Positions 33,509-46,051 of a stretch of DNA of 64,000 nt are shown here, one piece after another; position 1 is the first letter of the stretch; every line of letters begins with the position of its first letter. The translations under genes were made by a program, and so were the position numbers. The notes below the pieces were generated by a model, which saw only the letters and a list, made by a program, of their open reading frames with translations, did not search any database and had not been told where the DNA came from. This stretch comes from Pezicula radicicola (taxonomy: Eukaryota > Ascomycota > Leotiomycetes > Helotiales > Dermateaceae): NCBI GenBank assembly GCA_003008705.1, contig PDUO01000030.1, forward strand, positions 392,982-456,981. Direction: 5' to 3'.

Positions 33509-36008
33509 ATGGAGGAAGAACTCTCTGTCCAAGCTGCAAAGCTGAAGCTCGACGAAAATGCCGAAGCCGCCGTCGCCCCTCGCGATGCTCTCAATGTTAT
33601 TGTCCCAATTGGTGGTATTGGCTCGAGATTCTCCAAGGAAGGCTACCGTTTCCCCAAACCCCTCATCAATATTGTGGGCAGACCCATGATATTGTGGATG
33701 ATCGACAATCTTAGTCTCAGAGCTGGTGATACGCTATGGATGGCCATCAACGAAGAGGTGGACGATGAATTCAGAATTGGCCAGCTGGTTGCAAAGTCAT
33801 ATCCCAAGATTGATTTCCGGCTGTTGCGCCTCAGACATCAGACTAAGGGAGCTTCAGAGACGGTAGGCTTCTAACCCACGGTCCTCCACACTCTTCGCCA
33901 GCTAACGCCTGTCAATTTCTAGTTGTACATTGTCAGTCAGAGCATGAACGCCGAGCATCTCAAGCGAAGAACCATCTCCCTCGATTGCGATACTATTTAC
34001 TGGGCTGATATCCTACAAAATGTGCGAGATATGCCGGAAAACCACGGTGGATGTATTTGGTTTCCAGATCATGGGGACAAGCCCATCTTTTCTTATATTA
34101 AGACCAACGAGAATTCAGTCATTACAGACATTAAGGAGAAGGTAGCAATATCAAGAAAGGCCAATACAGGTGGTTACATCTTCCCCTCTGCAGGCATCTT
34201 GCGATCATGGGCTGCCCAGAATATCGATATGAACTCAAGAAAGCCGTCTGGCGATGTTGGAGAATATTACACAAGTCAACTGATTTCAGCTATGATCCTA
34301 GAAGGAAAGATTCCTTTCTTGGGAATGCCTATTGGTGAGACCGATTTCAGCTGTGTGGGAACGCCAGAACAACTCCAAGATCTTCTACGGTTAATGAAGG
34401 TTGAGCCGGATAAAATTAAGATCAAGAAGCGTAGATTCTGTTTTGATCTTGATTCCACGCTTGTCGGTGTCCCCGCAGTCGCTGGTGACTACTCAACATG
34501 CCCACCTATTACAAAGAATATTGAGCTAGTTCAGCAACTACACAAAGCAGGCCACTATATTATCATCGTATGTTGACATTTCCTTGATCCTGGTATGAGA
34601 GACTGACATGTTACAGCAAACTGCACGTAGAATGCGCACTCACAAGGGCAATGTGGGATCCGTTATTGCTGATATTGGACCTGTTACGTTTGCCCAACTT
34701 GCAAAGTACAATATTCCATTTGACGACATCCATTTTGGCAAGCCTTGGGCTGATGTGTATGTTGACGATCTTGCGGTTAACGCTAACTTGGACACCATGC
34801 GCGAGATTGGTTGGCTCTTGGAAGAGCCCGACCCATCATCTCTCGTCGGTCTTCCGGGTGCGGACACCAAGAAGGCTGGTATGATCGCAGCTCGAGACTT
34901 CAACACTATCCAAATAATTGGCGACAAGGTCATTAAGTCGTCCAAGTCGGAAAATATTCTTGGAGAACTCTTCTTTTATTCCCACATGCCTCCACAACTA
35001 AAGGCTGTTTTCCCAACTATCTACCATGTTGACTATCTTCCCGATACCACAACATATACGATAACCATGGAGAATCGCAAAGGACTTACATTCTCCCACT
35101 TACTGGTTGGCCGATCCATCACAAAAGGCCGCCTTCTCACCCTCCTCTCTGCACTTCACAAAATCCACTCCACCGCAAACCCGGCCAAACCTGTTCTCCC
35201 TATCTCCGAGCCACTTGAGGAGAAATTTGCTGCCCATTCTCTTGAAGCTGCGAAAGGTCGTGTCAACATCTACGCAAACTATGGCTCAAAACTGAGGTCT
35301 AGGTATGCTCAGCATGCAGACAGATATGCAGCATTAGGTCCTCTAGCAGCAGAACTGTTCAACCGCCTCAACGAGTTCCTGGATACCTACGAAGCCGAAG
35401 AGAAGGGTGTACACGCCCAAGTGATCCATGGAGATCCCGTGTTCTCGAACGCTATTTTATCAAGAGATGAGAAGTTTGTGTCCTTCATTGACGTTCGTTG
35501 CCAGCTCAACAACACCCTTACCCCCGAAGGCGATATCCATTACGATCTTGCGAAGGTCCTGCAATCACTTGTCGGATATGACCACATCCTCTTCATGTCC
35601 GCAAACCACCACATCATGTCACCTGACCTTCCACTGCTCGATGAAGCAGACACGAACCTGCTCACCGAACTACAGGACGTCTTCTGGGAGTTCCTTGAAA
35701 CTCAATACGAAGTTCGCCTGCACAAAAAGACTCTCCTCCGAATCACAGCATCTCTCTTCTTCAGCCTGATCCCATTGCACAAGCCCGAGTTGGGACAGGT
35801 CTTCTTGAGGATGTGCAAGACGACCCTTGATATGGCAAGCCGAATCGGATATGGGCTCGGCGCCAAGAGTGTCGCTGGTAATCCCATTCCCATGATCTCG
35901 CGAACAGCCAGCTCGAACTTTGGAGACGATATCCTTCCCCGGACACCACGGGAAGAGCTTGGGAGCCCAACACTGCAGACTAATGGAAAGCTGGATGTGA
36001 AGAAGTAA
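33509..36008 (+). CDS. Trifunctional nucleotidyltransferase - HAD phosphatase - APH/choline-kinase-like protein
   Basis: Exons 33509-33862, 33923-34567 and 34617-36008 encode 796 aa. Domain 1 (about 15-260) is a sugar-phosphate nucleotidyltransferase: VIVPIGGIGSRFSKEGYRFP then KPLINIVGRPMI. Domain 2 (about 288-400) is HAD-like: FCFDLDSTLVG holds the DxDxT motif, followed by IIIQTARRM and a VYVDDLAVN segment. Domain 3 (about 435-720) is a kinase of the aminoglycoside/choline kinase fold: VIHGDPVFSNAIL is the catalytic HGDxxxxN loop and FIDVRCQ the metal-binding Asp. The combination resembles bacterial capsule or LicC/LicA-type modules; it could activate a sugar or choline-like alcohol in the cytosol. 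The ATG at 33509 (GCCATGG) has ideal context; nothing upstream in frame starts with ATG. Confidence 0.88.
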
Positions 36009-36765
36009 AGCTGAGGTAGCTTGCTTGGTGTTACTGTTCTCTTGGGTCGCATATGAGATGACTATTATGAGGCGAAGGATTTCATGAATTAATGGATGTG
36101 CTACAAACATAAAAAGGAAAGAACGAGCTGTTTCTGTTTCCAAAACAAAACTTAACCTTTGTATTGATACTAGCTAGATGCTTGCTTTGGCTTGGATAAA
36201 CTCTTCCTTTCTTTGTATCTTATACGGTGGCTTTGTTTTGTAAGAGGAAGGTTGAAAAGGGGAACCTAGCTGGATTCAAATAGGAGTTCGAGTCTGAGTA
36301 TGAGTACAAGTAATTCAATTCTATATGAAATAACACTCCGGTACTCTCATCTTGTAATTTCGTGATAGCCTAGAAGAGGGTTAATGTAGATTGAAGCTTT
36401 ATTTATGCCTCATAATATCTGATTTTATTCTCACATCCCCAGTCTATCATCCATCAATCTCATAGTGAAGAAGTCATCGATTTCTCATCTTATTCATTAT
36501 CAATAAGTAATTCTTTTAAAAGTCCCAACCCACCGTAGCGGGTATGGTATAGAAAACCTCCTCCCTCCATACAAACAGAAGTACGGAAGTATCGCCGAAA
36601 AAAAACTCCATCCAAACCACTAGAGCCTCCCACCCAGCCACCGACCCATTCATCATAATACATCATTACTCGTATCATTCCACAACTCCCTCTTTCCTCC
36701 TTCCAATCTTTCCCCTCCTTCCCCTCCTTCCCCTCCATCAAAACCCCAAACCCACCTTCAACACT
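36009..36765. other. Intergenic, no gene seen
   Basis: Convergent 3' ends. A CCCCTCCTT tandem (about 36712-36736) lies at the 3' side of the RCR-type gene. Confidence 0.5.
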
Positions 36766-37377
36766 TTACTTATACACCCCCGCATAAGTAGCAGGTGGTG
36801 GTCCAGGAGGTGGCCCATATCCCCCGGCTTGTCCATACTGTTGATTTCCATACTGTTGAGGCGGAGCACCGTTATAGTATCCTTGATTCGCTCCTCCTGG
36901 TGGTGCGTTATAGGGTGTGTTATAGGGTTGTGCTGGTGCCGTCATTGGTGTTTGTGTTGTGTAGCGGGCTCGGGCGCGTCGTTTACGGGATGCTAGACAG
37001 CTGTGGGGTGTGTTAGTTCTGATGTTTGGGTTGTTTTTGGGGTGGTTGGGGAGAGGGGAGATGGGGAACGTACAGAAATATAACGAGTAAACAAAGTCCG
37101 ATGAAGATTAGGACGCCGGCTAGGACCCAGCGGCCCCAGGTGTGGAAACGGGAACAGGTGTAGGTGCGGTAGTAAGGGTATCTGGGTGTGCGAAATTAGT
37201 TGGTTGGTTTGTTTTTGTTGTGTATTGAGGTTTGAGATTGATGCGACGGGGTGAAGTTCACGGTGAAGGTGAGATTGCGAAAGCCGGGGAAGAGGAAAAT
37301 GAAGAGAGTACGAACCCTGTTCTACATATTGCTCTTGCTTGTAAAGATCGCGCGACGATACTTTTTAATTCTATCAT
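36766..37377 (-). CDS. Small RCR-family membrane protein (Congo-red resistance type)
   Basis: Three short exons, 37377-37316, 37181-37074 and 37000-36766, give 134 aa; each exon is too short to stand out as an open frame. The product has a short N-terminus ending ICRTGYPYYRTYTC, one membrane helix (WVLAGVLIFIGLCLLVIFL), a basic stop-transfer CLASRKRRARARY, and a Pro/Gln/Gly/Tyr-rich cytosolic tail with PPPATYAGVYK at the end. This is the layout of Rcr1/Rcr2-like proteins, ER/endosomal adaptors that affect chitin deposition and sorting of plasma-membrane transporters through ubiquitin ligase binding. Donors are GTTCGT and GTACGT (GTNNGT); acceptors CCCAG and CACAG. The first exon is the least certain. 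Confidence 0.75.
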
Positions 37378-38662
37378 GTTGTTGATTTGCGAAGTCGTAG
37401 GTAAATCTCAGTATCCGATGTTTATACTTGATTTTCCGTTTGTGCAAAGCTGGACTCTTGACGTTGTCTTTGTGACTGGAAGTTGTGTAAAGAGGAATAC
37501 TACGGAATAAGTACTTGGGATATGATCGTGTGACCGTGAGATATCAACTGCGGTTTATGTTTTGTTTCCGGACGGTGAAGGTTAAAGTAGAGGTGGATGG
37601 TGAAAGTGGATATGATGTGAGGTGATATTCAGCTCTTGTGTTGTGGAGCAGTGTGAGTTGTGGAGTGAAGTTGGCACAGCAGACAGTTGTAATTGCAGGG
37701 TGATGGACAGTGCACTGCCACTGTTTAAACCTCTTTAAGCTTGTTTTTTAAGGCTAGGCGCTTAGCTAGGTTGCCAATGGGGGCTTAGCTCTGCTTAGTT
37801 TGCTGGTAATCGATGACGACGTGAGCTTTGATGTCATTGCGTGCCACGTGACTTGGCGCCAAGGTGATGGATGTGATTATTTGGAATCTTTGTGTTTTGT
37901 GTTTGGACAGTGAGAGATATATTGGACTGAGGTTTGGGAATTATGTCCGGAATTGGGAAATCTTTTACTGGATTTGGTGTTAAGTTTTGACTTTAACTTT
38001 TTTCTTGTTGCTTTGTTGCTACTTAGGGATAAGGGACTTGGCAATGCCGCGCCACCAGAAAGAGTAAATGCCTATCTACTCCGTAAGGAAAGCGATAGGT
38101 GCAATTACTTATTATTAATTCCTAGCCATTAGTAAAATTCTAAGCCACGAGCAAATCCAACAATAAATCATAATCTTTGTAGACCTTGATAATGGCCATA
38201 ACATTTTCAAACCATCTCTCGAAGTTACAGAGAATGCCAGTTCACTTAGGAAGGGACAACGATGACAAAGTCACTTCGATAGACTAAGGGATAGTTAAAA
38301 TATTCTCATTGCCCAAGGTTATTATAGGTTATTGCTTCTATAACGAAAGTTTAATTATGATATCCTACCATCTCCTATTCTATCCTATTCTATATGTCTT
38401 AGTAGATATATATCTACTTTGCAAAATATAAGCCTCTTTACTTAACCATAAATAAAACAATAGTAAAGCTGCAAGTTGGTATATATCTAAGACGAGCTGG
38501 GGTCCTAATTAGGACACTTGTGAAATACATGGGCTACTAAACTATTTAATCTGATACCACAGATATAGCAGAACTCAGTGCCACAGAGACAACTACTTAA
38601 TATTAGCATTGTTTAATACAACACTCTCACCAAGCAAACAGACAAGTAAGCACCAAAATCTA
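37378..38662. other. Intergenic, no gene seen
   Basis: About 1.3 kb including the RCR-type promoter. From about 38100 it becomes AT-rich and repetitive-looking, up to the truncated RBR gene. Confidence 0.5.
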
Positions 38663-39553
38663 CTATAAGAGAGGTAAGAAGAGGAGAACTAACTGCATAA
38701 TATGACATCCGCCCGTCCGCTCAATCACCCTTGGGCAAACAGGACAGCGTCTCCACTCCTCCGAATTTGCAGTCTGCATAAGAACCTTAAGACCCTCATC
38801 TTCAGGACATTCAGTCGAAAATCCTCCATGATCAGGTCCTTTACACCGAATACAAGTAAAAGAAGCACAAACACTACATTCAGCTAGCCCATCACCTCTT
38901 ATATTCGACTCCGGTATGAAAGCCGAACACCGCGGCTTAGAACAATATGTCGCATCCGTAGCTTCTCGCTCTATTTTAACCTGTATATATCTCCTCACGA
39001 GTTCGGGACCTAAGAAGGTTCGCATCTTTAATTCATTGAAGGTTAGTAGCCTTGGATTATGAGGATCGTAGATATCGAGAAGTAATTTTCGACAGCAGCG
39101 AGGTGGAAATATTGATATTGACGAAGTCTCAAGTGATTTGAGAATATAGGCTATTGTGCAGTTTCGACAGAAGTAGTGATTACCGCATGGTGCGAGGGCC
39201 ATGTCGATATGTGGGATGGTATTGGTATTTTCTAGGCACATACCACATGTCCAAGTTTCTGATGATTTGTGTTTTAGTACTTGGTAGGTTATTTGGATTA
39301 ACCAGAGAATGAAGAATCCAAATCCGATGAGGGAACGGCTGACGAAGGCGAATAGTAATACTAGGGAGACTATGCATCCTAGGATTAAAAGTGGGATACC
39401 GAATATGATTAATAGGATGAATGCGACTACCATGAGAGGTATGGCTCCAAAGATAAAGAGCGGGATACCGACGATGGTGATGATAGCCTTTTTGAAAGTC
39501 GACATGCTGGCATTTTGTACTTTTGGCATAGATGTGGTCGTAATGGATGACAT
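38663..39553 (-). CDS. Membrane-anchored RBR (RING-IBR-RING) ubiquitin ligase, RING2 truncated
   Basis: From the ATG at 39553 the frame gives 296 aa. Residues about 20-95 are three or four very hydrophobic helices (FKKAIITIVGIPLFIFGAIP onward). RING1 starts at WTCGMCLEN and continues through 'ALAPCGNHYFCRNC'; the IBR holds TYCSKPRCSAFIP and 'ECSVCASFTCIRCKGPDH'; RING2 begins RRCPVCPRVIERTGGCHIMQ, keeping the catalytic-type Cys (GGCHIM), and then ends in a run of hydrophobic residues. The remaining RING2 zinc ligands (usually CxC..FC..C) are missing; a decayed-looking DFGAYLSVCLV can be read 30 bp further in another frame. It is probably a degenerate or pseudogenised E3 ligase, beside AT-rich DNA. 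Confidence 0.7.
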   Translation of the reverse strand: MSSITTTSMPKVQNASMSTFKKAIITIVGIPLFIFGAIPLMVVAFILLIIFGIPLLILGCIVSLVLLFAFVSRSLIGFGFFILWLIQITYQVLKHKSSETWTCGMCLENTNTIPHIDMALAPCGNHYFCRNCTIAYILKSLETSSISIFPPRCCRKLLLDIYDPHNPRLLTFNELKMRTFLGPELVRRYIQVKIEREATDATYCSKPRCSAFIPESNIRGDGLAECSVCASFTCIRCKGPDHGGFSTECPEDEGLKVLMQTANSEEWRRCPVCPRVIERTGGCHIMQLVLLFLPLL

Positions 39554-40324
39554 TTTGGAATGCGAAATTTGAGTGGCTTGATTTGTTTTTGCTTTGGTGA
39601 TGGTGGTACTAAATAAGAAGAAGGCCTTCAAGGGAGCTGTAACATATATAGGAGCACCAAGGTTCAGTCGAATTGAGAATTAAACGACACGCTAAGCTGC
39701 CGTAGTTGAAAAAAAGAAAGGGATTTAGGTTAATATAAGAGGTTCAGGCCAACTACCAATTTTAGAGGAATAAGAAATCACCTCGAAGGAAGCTATGCCT
39801 AACCCTGTTGCACTAAGCCCAACGACATTGGATAGTCCATACTAGCTTGGTAGTAGCTCGCTTATAGAACCACAACATAGAGCTGTCGACTTAAGAATCA
39901 AAATATTAACTTGACAGATAAAGAAAAATCTTTTGTATAATTGAAAGAAATATTGTTAGGTTAAACATATAAGTTGGCTCAAATGATTTGCTTAATCTTG
40001 CTAGCTCAGAACTAGCTAGAAGAGGAAACACAGGTTAACAAATTTAAGTGTGAAACAGATGCAGGATTTTGACTAGGACTTGATGGAAATAAGTATTCTG
40101 GGATTGGTATTTCAATACCCATGTTTTGTGATTTTGCCTCAAGAGAGCTGAAGATCACATTCGCTATCGTACAAGTATGCTGAGCATTAACACCGAAATC
40201 CCTAGTCCTGCGGCAGAGGTTATAAACCAAGACCTAGGTATGAATGATTTCCCCCACACTACAACTGCTTAATACGCCTCCTCATGTGCTCAATCTGCCA
40301 ACCATCGACGAACGGCTTCTTCAA
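39554..40324. other. Intergenic, no gene seen
   Basis: AT-rich. A 72-codon minus-strand frame at 40012-40230 shows no recognisable domain and is not annotated. Confidence 0.45.
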
Positions 40325-43134
40325 TCAGTCCAGAATATCTCTATTCTTTGACGTTCTACCAGAAGTAGGTTGTCCCATCTCACCACCCTCTCTGACCTCC
40401 TTATCTACTAGGGCATTGATCTCTTGAATGAGCTCATTACACGCATCATCGTTTGTCTTCTTATTCGACTGCACTGCTTGTTCATTAAACCACCGCATGG
40501 AGCTTAAGCCTAGCGTCGTGGAGGGCTCCATTTTCATTTCATTATCGTATATTGCCCTCCAAGCTATTTCGGCAATTTTATATAGCAGTGTTTTGCACAT
40601 TTCAAGGTTTGTTAACCTTGCTTTGCGTTTTGGCGCAGTTCTCTTGAGATCGGCTCCAAGGAGTGCTCCTCTTCCACGTAGGAATTGTTTCAAATCTTCG
40701 TTGCCTTTCTTGATGGCAATGTCTAGGGCGGTTGACGCATGAAGTCGCCTATTTTTGATATCTTCTATGATTTCGAATAGTCTCGGGGCAGCACTTTGAA
40801 TGTCGCCTATGACTTTGAGGTTTTGGGAAATAATGAACAACATATTTTCTTTCTGTTCTGTCTCTGTTGAACCAGGATATTCATCAACCCAGAAATGGTT
40901 TATATCAATGTTATTGAAAGGGAAGGGAAATTTTATGCGCGCGGGACTAACGTCAAGTAGCTGCTGATTTCGTTCGAGAATGAGTATTTGAAAGGCCTCC
41001 TGGTACAAATCTAAGTCCACCACAGCTGTCGAATTCTGAGAAGCTGTAGCGTTAATATCAGCCCCGTGGTCCAGTAGCAAGCGAACTACCGACAAGTGGC
41101 CATAATTTGAAGCAAGATGCAAAGGCGTCATGACTATTCTGGGGTCATCTGGCCATTCCCATACCTTGAGCTCGGTAATAGCTTCATGTTTCAACAGAAG
41201 TCCAACGATTGCTTCGTTCCCTTCTTTGGAGGCGTAATGCAACGGTGCGTGGGCTATTTCCCCGTCACTCTGGATGTTTGAGCCTTTTTCAATCAAGAAC
41301 TTGGCCACCGAAAAGTTCAGGTTTGAAACTGCCCAGTGAAAGGCTGCACTGCCATTCCGATCTTTCTCCTTGATCGTACTAGGACAGTGCTCAATGAGCA
41401 ACTCAAGCAAGTCTATGCGTCCATAGTTTGCAGCTTGGCGTACGAGACTATGATATAGTTGTGGTCTATCATGTAGAAGCTGGTGGTGGTATGAGGACTC
41501 TCGAAGAAATATTGAAGGTATTCTGATGCCGTGTATGGCCCAGTTCAAAAGCGCATATTGAAAAAATTGTGTAGGGTCGAATACCTCCCAAATCTTCGGT
41601 TTACGGACACTTCCAGTCTTGCATCGGGGATAAATGTTACAAAATTGCGAATCCCAGTCTTTACAGCTTAAGAATCTGCAAAAGTTCTTGAATAGCAAGA
41701 AATTAGCTTTGCCTGCGTCCACATAATAGTCAGACAGATCTGGGTTGTTGGCTAGCTCGTCACTGAGGAGATAATCTTTTGCGGTTTGATGTACTAGGTT
41801 GAGAGTTTTGCTCTTTGGATCCAAGTATAAGAGCGGGATACAACACTTATAGCCATCTTGGAAGTCTTCAACAATATCTTCTGTTGGCACCCAAATTCTT
41901 TCTGTTGTGTCCATTGCCTGAGCCATGGCAAGCTGGTCTAAAGTTACCGGCCTTGGAGAAACGACAACCCACTGGAGAATGAACTGAGCTACCTCTCTGT
42001 GCTGCTCTTGGATATTCTGGAGCATTCGTGCATACACACCCGGCAGGTCAGACGGGAGGCTGGAAAGTTTCGTCTCAATATGGCGTGTTATGAGGACGGT
42101 GTCAAGATCCTTTAAGACGAGTGCTGCCCATAAGAAAGTTCCGCCAAGCCTTTCCGTAAGGGCCTTCTTCAGTCTGTCCACCCACTTCCCGTTCCATTCC
42201 TTGTCCATGACTAATTCCCGTACTTTCACGTCAATATAGTGGTTTAAGTCCTCGTTGATGCTTGCGGAGTCAATGCGTATGGAGAGGTAACCATTAGCTC
42301 GTTGAAGTGTACGAATAATGTCGGTCTCTGGTCGACTTGTTGCAATAACCTTCACATCTTTCTCAGAAACGGCCTCAAGAATATCTTTTAGACTCGATAA
42401 GATCTTCCCCCTAGACGATATGTCGCATTCGTCGAGTGCATCGATGATGATGTATAGTCTTCTGTCTGTTGCTTTAAGAATGGCTATGAGGATGCGCTGC
42501 ATGGCGTCAAAGTTTCTGATCAGTCTTTTGTCCATCTGGGTATAGTCTTGCTCGATGTATGTGAAAAGGTGGTAGTCGTTGTTCATAAGCTGCCACAGGA
42601 GGCCTCGAAGTATCGCAGTTGCTGTGTTCCGTTTGTCGTCCTTATTGTCGCAAAAATAATAGAGAAGTGCTGGGCTTTCTGACTGCAGGCGGATTTCTCC
42701 TTCTAACTCCTTTACGAGGTAGCTAGATATCATTGATTTTCCGATTCCTGGTGCACCAATCAAATGCAGAAATTTTGCCTCCGTGGATTCCTTCCAAGCT
42801 AAGTACTGAGGTTCGTTCTGAATCCAGGTGCAAGTTCCATAGACGCGGTCGCCTTTGGCCCGTTTCATGGCCTTTAGGTCGTCGGAGGGATTCGTGAGAA
42901 AGATGATCTTCATGCATGCGTCGTGCTTCATTTTCCTATCTATGTCTTTCCCTTAAAGCCATTGTTAGCATGGATCATAGTATTGTAGAGCCACTGAACA
43001 CCCGCAAGGAAAATGGGCAGCTTACCTGCGTTTCCTCCATAGTGATAGTGGAAAGCATCTCCCATATGTACTTGTGAGGCATCTCGTGCAGATATGTCAC
43101 GAAAATCATGACCAGCTCTCCTAGAGCCCTCCAT
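40325..43134 (-). CDS. NACHT-ankyrin NLR-like protein
   Basis: Exon 1 43134-43026 and exon 2 42939-40325 (intron GTAAGC...CATAG) give 907 aa. The short first exon carries 'GHDFRDISARDASQVHMGDA', a motif of the type often seen just before NACHT domains in fungal NLRs. Then come Walker A GAPGIGKS (about 98-105), Walker B LYIIIDALDEC (about 198-208) and 'VIATSRPETDI'. A winged-helix-like region is followed by ankyrin repeats (about 520-670; 'PLHYASKEGNEAIVGLLLKH', 'PLHLASNYGHLSVVRLLLDH'). Such proteins act in non-self recognition and regulated cell death. No separate effector domain precedes the NACHT, unless an upstream exon was missed or the short motif is the signalling part. Confidence 0.85.
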
Positions 43135-44327
43135 GCCTAATAAAAGACTCTGATGACGTGGAAAGAGTAGTCAATGGCAAAGAGGAGTTTTGTTGTCTTT
43201 TGTTTGTGTGGTTGTTGAAAAGGTTCAACCCCACCTCGTTGGAATTCTAGCCTTGTTGCTTTTGTGATAGCTACGAGGTCGTTAGTCGGCCTAAGCTCCT
43301 ATATCCTTGCGTTCTCTGCCTTGAGAGATAGACAACCATTCACTTAGCCCGATCAGAAGTCCAATGTAGACTATCACTTGTTCCACCAGCTCGTAAGGAA
43401 TTTCTTTATCATAAGACATCCATGAACTGAAAATAACTTTACGTGACGGAGTATAACTAATCTAATCTACAGACAGGATTCCTTCTAGTATACACTTCTC
43501 TTTGGCTCATTATTTAGAATGGCAACCTAGTGTTGAAAATAGCTTTGATAATGTTGTTTCTAAATGCTAACTGAAAGGTTGTTGCCTTACACGCTAGCAT
43601 AAGGTAGCTGGAGAACCTATATTTGTGGAGGACTTTGGTAATGAAAGGGACTAAGGGTTTAGTATTACTTCCTAGCTTCCTTGTTGCTCTTTTCAATTCC
43701 TATAAAGACATCCTACATAGTTCTTCTAATTCTAGTAAGCCCACTACTGTAAAAATTGGTTCTAAGAGATTAAATTGATTTGCGCAAGGAATTTATTTTA
43801 AATCCAGTGAGTTACTTAAATTTATGTCTCATATCCTTATAGGCATCGATTCAAAATGATCTTTTACAATATTTACTAAGCAGCTATTAGAGTAGTCTGG
43901 CAAAATACTGACTAAGATCAAGTGTTTGAGGCTACCTTAGTTAACACTTATAAAGAAAATCATTACAGAACCATTATAATATAGGACACGAACAATATTT
44001 GTATGCTAGCTAAGACTGTTTCGGGATCTGAAGATGCTCATTGATTCCCTCCCTATTTATCGTAAATATGTAAAGTTGTATCACCTCGCTTAGCACTCTG
44101 GCATTTGAGTGGCCACAGCTGCGGCTTACTTACTCATCGCAGAAATGAGTAACAGCGCGCATAGAGTATTTCACCAATAAGGTTTCTGCCGTAGATATCA
44201 CTTGCATGGCATGAAAAACACAGGTACCCAAGCGATAAGCACAAGAGCAGCCGAGAGAACTTCCTCAGAAGTTTTATAAGGCCGTTCGTTCCCTCAACAT
44301 ATCCTACGACACAACCATTAAGAAAAA
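43135..44327. other. Intergenic, no gene seen
   Basis: AT-rich gap between divergent genes. Only short chance frames. Confidence 0.5.
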
Positions 44328-46051
44328 ATGGCACAACGAAAAAGTATCTTGTTTTTCACAAATTCTGACTTTGGACAAGCGAACGTCGTACTGGCTGTAG
44401 CCTACGAGCTGCTTCTTCGAAACGAATTCGACATTCATATCGCATCTTGGACACCCTTGGAATTGCGAGTTATTGAGCTCTCCCAAAAGGTGCAGAATGA
44501 GATTCCCAGCACCACGATCCATCCTATAAAATTTCACACCCTTCCGCTGAACACAATGTTCGACTCGTACGTTAAGAATACTGGCGAAAAGAAGGCTGAT
44601 CTCCCTCATCCACCAGGTGCGAATGGGGCAGAGAGATTTACACAGCTAGCACCTAATGTTCTTGCCGTCTGGGAGCCAGAAGAGCACATTGAGCTCTACG
44701 AGTGGTGTGCGGATCTTGTCAGAAAGTTGAATCCTAGCCTCGTGATTATCGAACCCTTTCTAGGGCCGGCTCTTGATATGGCTAAGACGTTGAAACTAAA
44801 ATATGCTATCTTGAGTCCATGCACTCTGGCTTCAGGCTTGATTCCGGAACAACCTTGGGGTGCTAGGTTCGTAAGCAACATATTTCTTTGTTCTCATGGT
44901 CTCGAAACACTGTCTCACGACTCCGGGAGCATGTCTCAAAGCTCTTACTCTTACTCTTTGGAAAAAACATAGTACTAATTTGTTGAAGTGGAAATACCCT
45001 GCGTAAGACACAGGACCACCAAGCTTTTACATATACTAATCAAGCCCATACAGTCTCTCAACTGGGTTCCGATATCCACTGCCATGGAGCAAAATTCCAG
45101 AGAACTTGTACTGCACGTGGGCAGTGATTAAGTGTCTCTGGCAACCTCGGGTCAAAAATCTCAATGCAGCCAGAAATGCCCATGGCATTTATGGGGCACT
45201 GCCAACACTTACACCTTGGGTTAAAGACGTTCCACACGTCTCCGCTTCGCTTCCCGAAATTGACCTTCCAATGATCATCCCATCCAATGTACATTACTGC
45301 GGGCCTATCCTTCTAGCCACGACACCTATTTCTCAAAGTGATCCAGAACTTCTCAACTGGTTGCAAAAGAAACCAACTATTTTGTTAGCCTTTGGAACAC
45401 ACCATGAAGCTCGTGCTGATGTCGTCCGGGAGATAGCTCTTGGTCTTCGTATACTTCTCGAAGCAAGACCAGATGTCCAAGTTCTTTGGAAATTGAAAGC
45501 AGAAAAACAAGCAGAGGAAGACGACAAACAAACTGTGAATGCAATCTTGAGTAAGGAGCTTGAAGAGACTCGAGTTCGCATTGAGGGATGGTTGAAGGCT
45601 GATCCGGTTGCAATAATGGAAAGTGGAAATATTGTATGTTCTGTGCACCACGGAGGTGCAAACTCTTACTTCGGGAGTTGCTGGTAATACTGTTAGTCTA
45701 TTTGAATGTGGCTAAATACTAAATTCTACTAGGGCTGGTATTCCTCAAGTCATACTTGCGCCCTGGTACGATACTTATGACTACGCAACACGTGTCGAAT
45801 ATCTTGGAATTGGGGTGTATGGAAACGATAGAGCTGGCCATGAAGCAGTCGTCGACGTTTCCAATTATAAAGCCCCGCTTATGATCGACGGTGAGGAGTT
45901 TGGTGCAGCACTTCTGAAAGCTGTTGGTAAGGAGAAAGGTGGTGCTGAGGCGATGAGGAAAAGGGCTAGCGAATTAGGCGAGGTGTGTCGGAAAAGTGGA
46001 GGAAGAGTGCAAGCTGCTAAGATTTTCAGTGATTTAGCACTGAACGGATAA
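44328..46051 (+). CDS. UDP-glycosyltransferase, GT1 family
   Basis: Exons 44328-44866, 44973-45002 (30 nt), 45054-45683 and 45733-46051 encode 505 aa. The N-terminal half starts KSILFFTNSDFGQANVVLAV, the acceptor-binding Rossmann half; the micro-exon contributes TNLLKWKYPA. The C-terminal donor-binding half has VHHGGANSYFGSCWAGIPQV and 'ILAPWYDTYDYATRVEYLGIG', the fungal version of the UGT signature with the conserved HGG. Members glycosylate lipids or secondary metabolites in the cytosol with UDP-sugars. A hydrophobic C-terminal anchor is not visible. Splicing uses GTTCGT, GTAAGA and GTAATA donors, the last being weak. No biosynthetic partner is adjacent, so the substrate is unknown. Confidence 0.88.

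Noticed and set aside
40012..40230. 72-codon minus-strand frame after the NLR gene
   Set aside because: No recognisable motif or splice link to the NLR, whose own stop is well placed.
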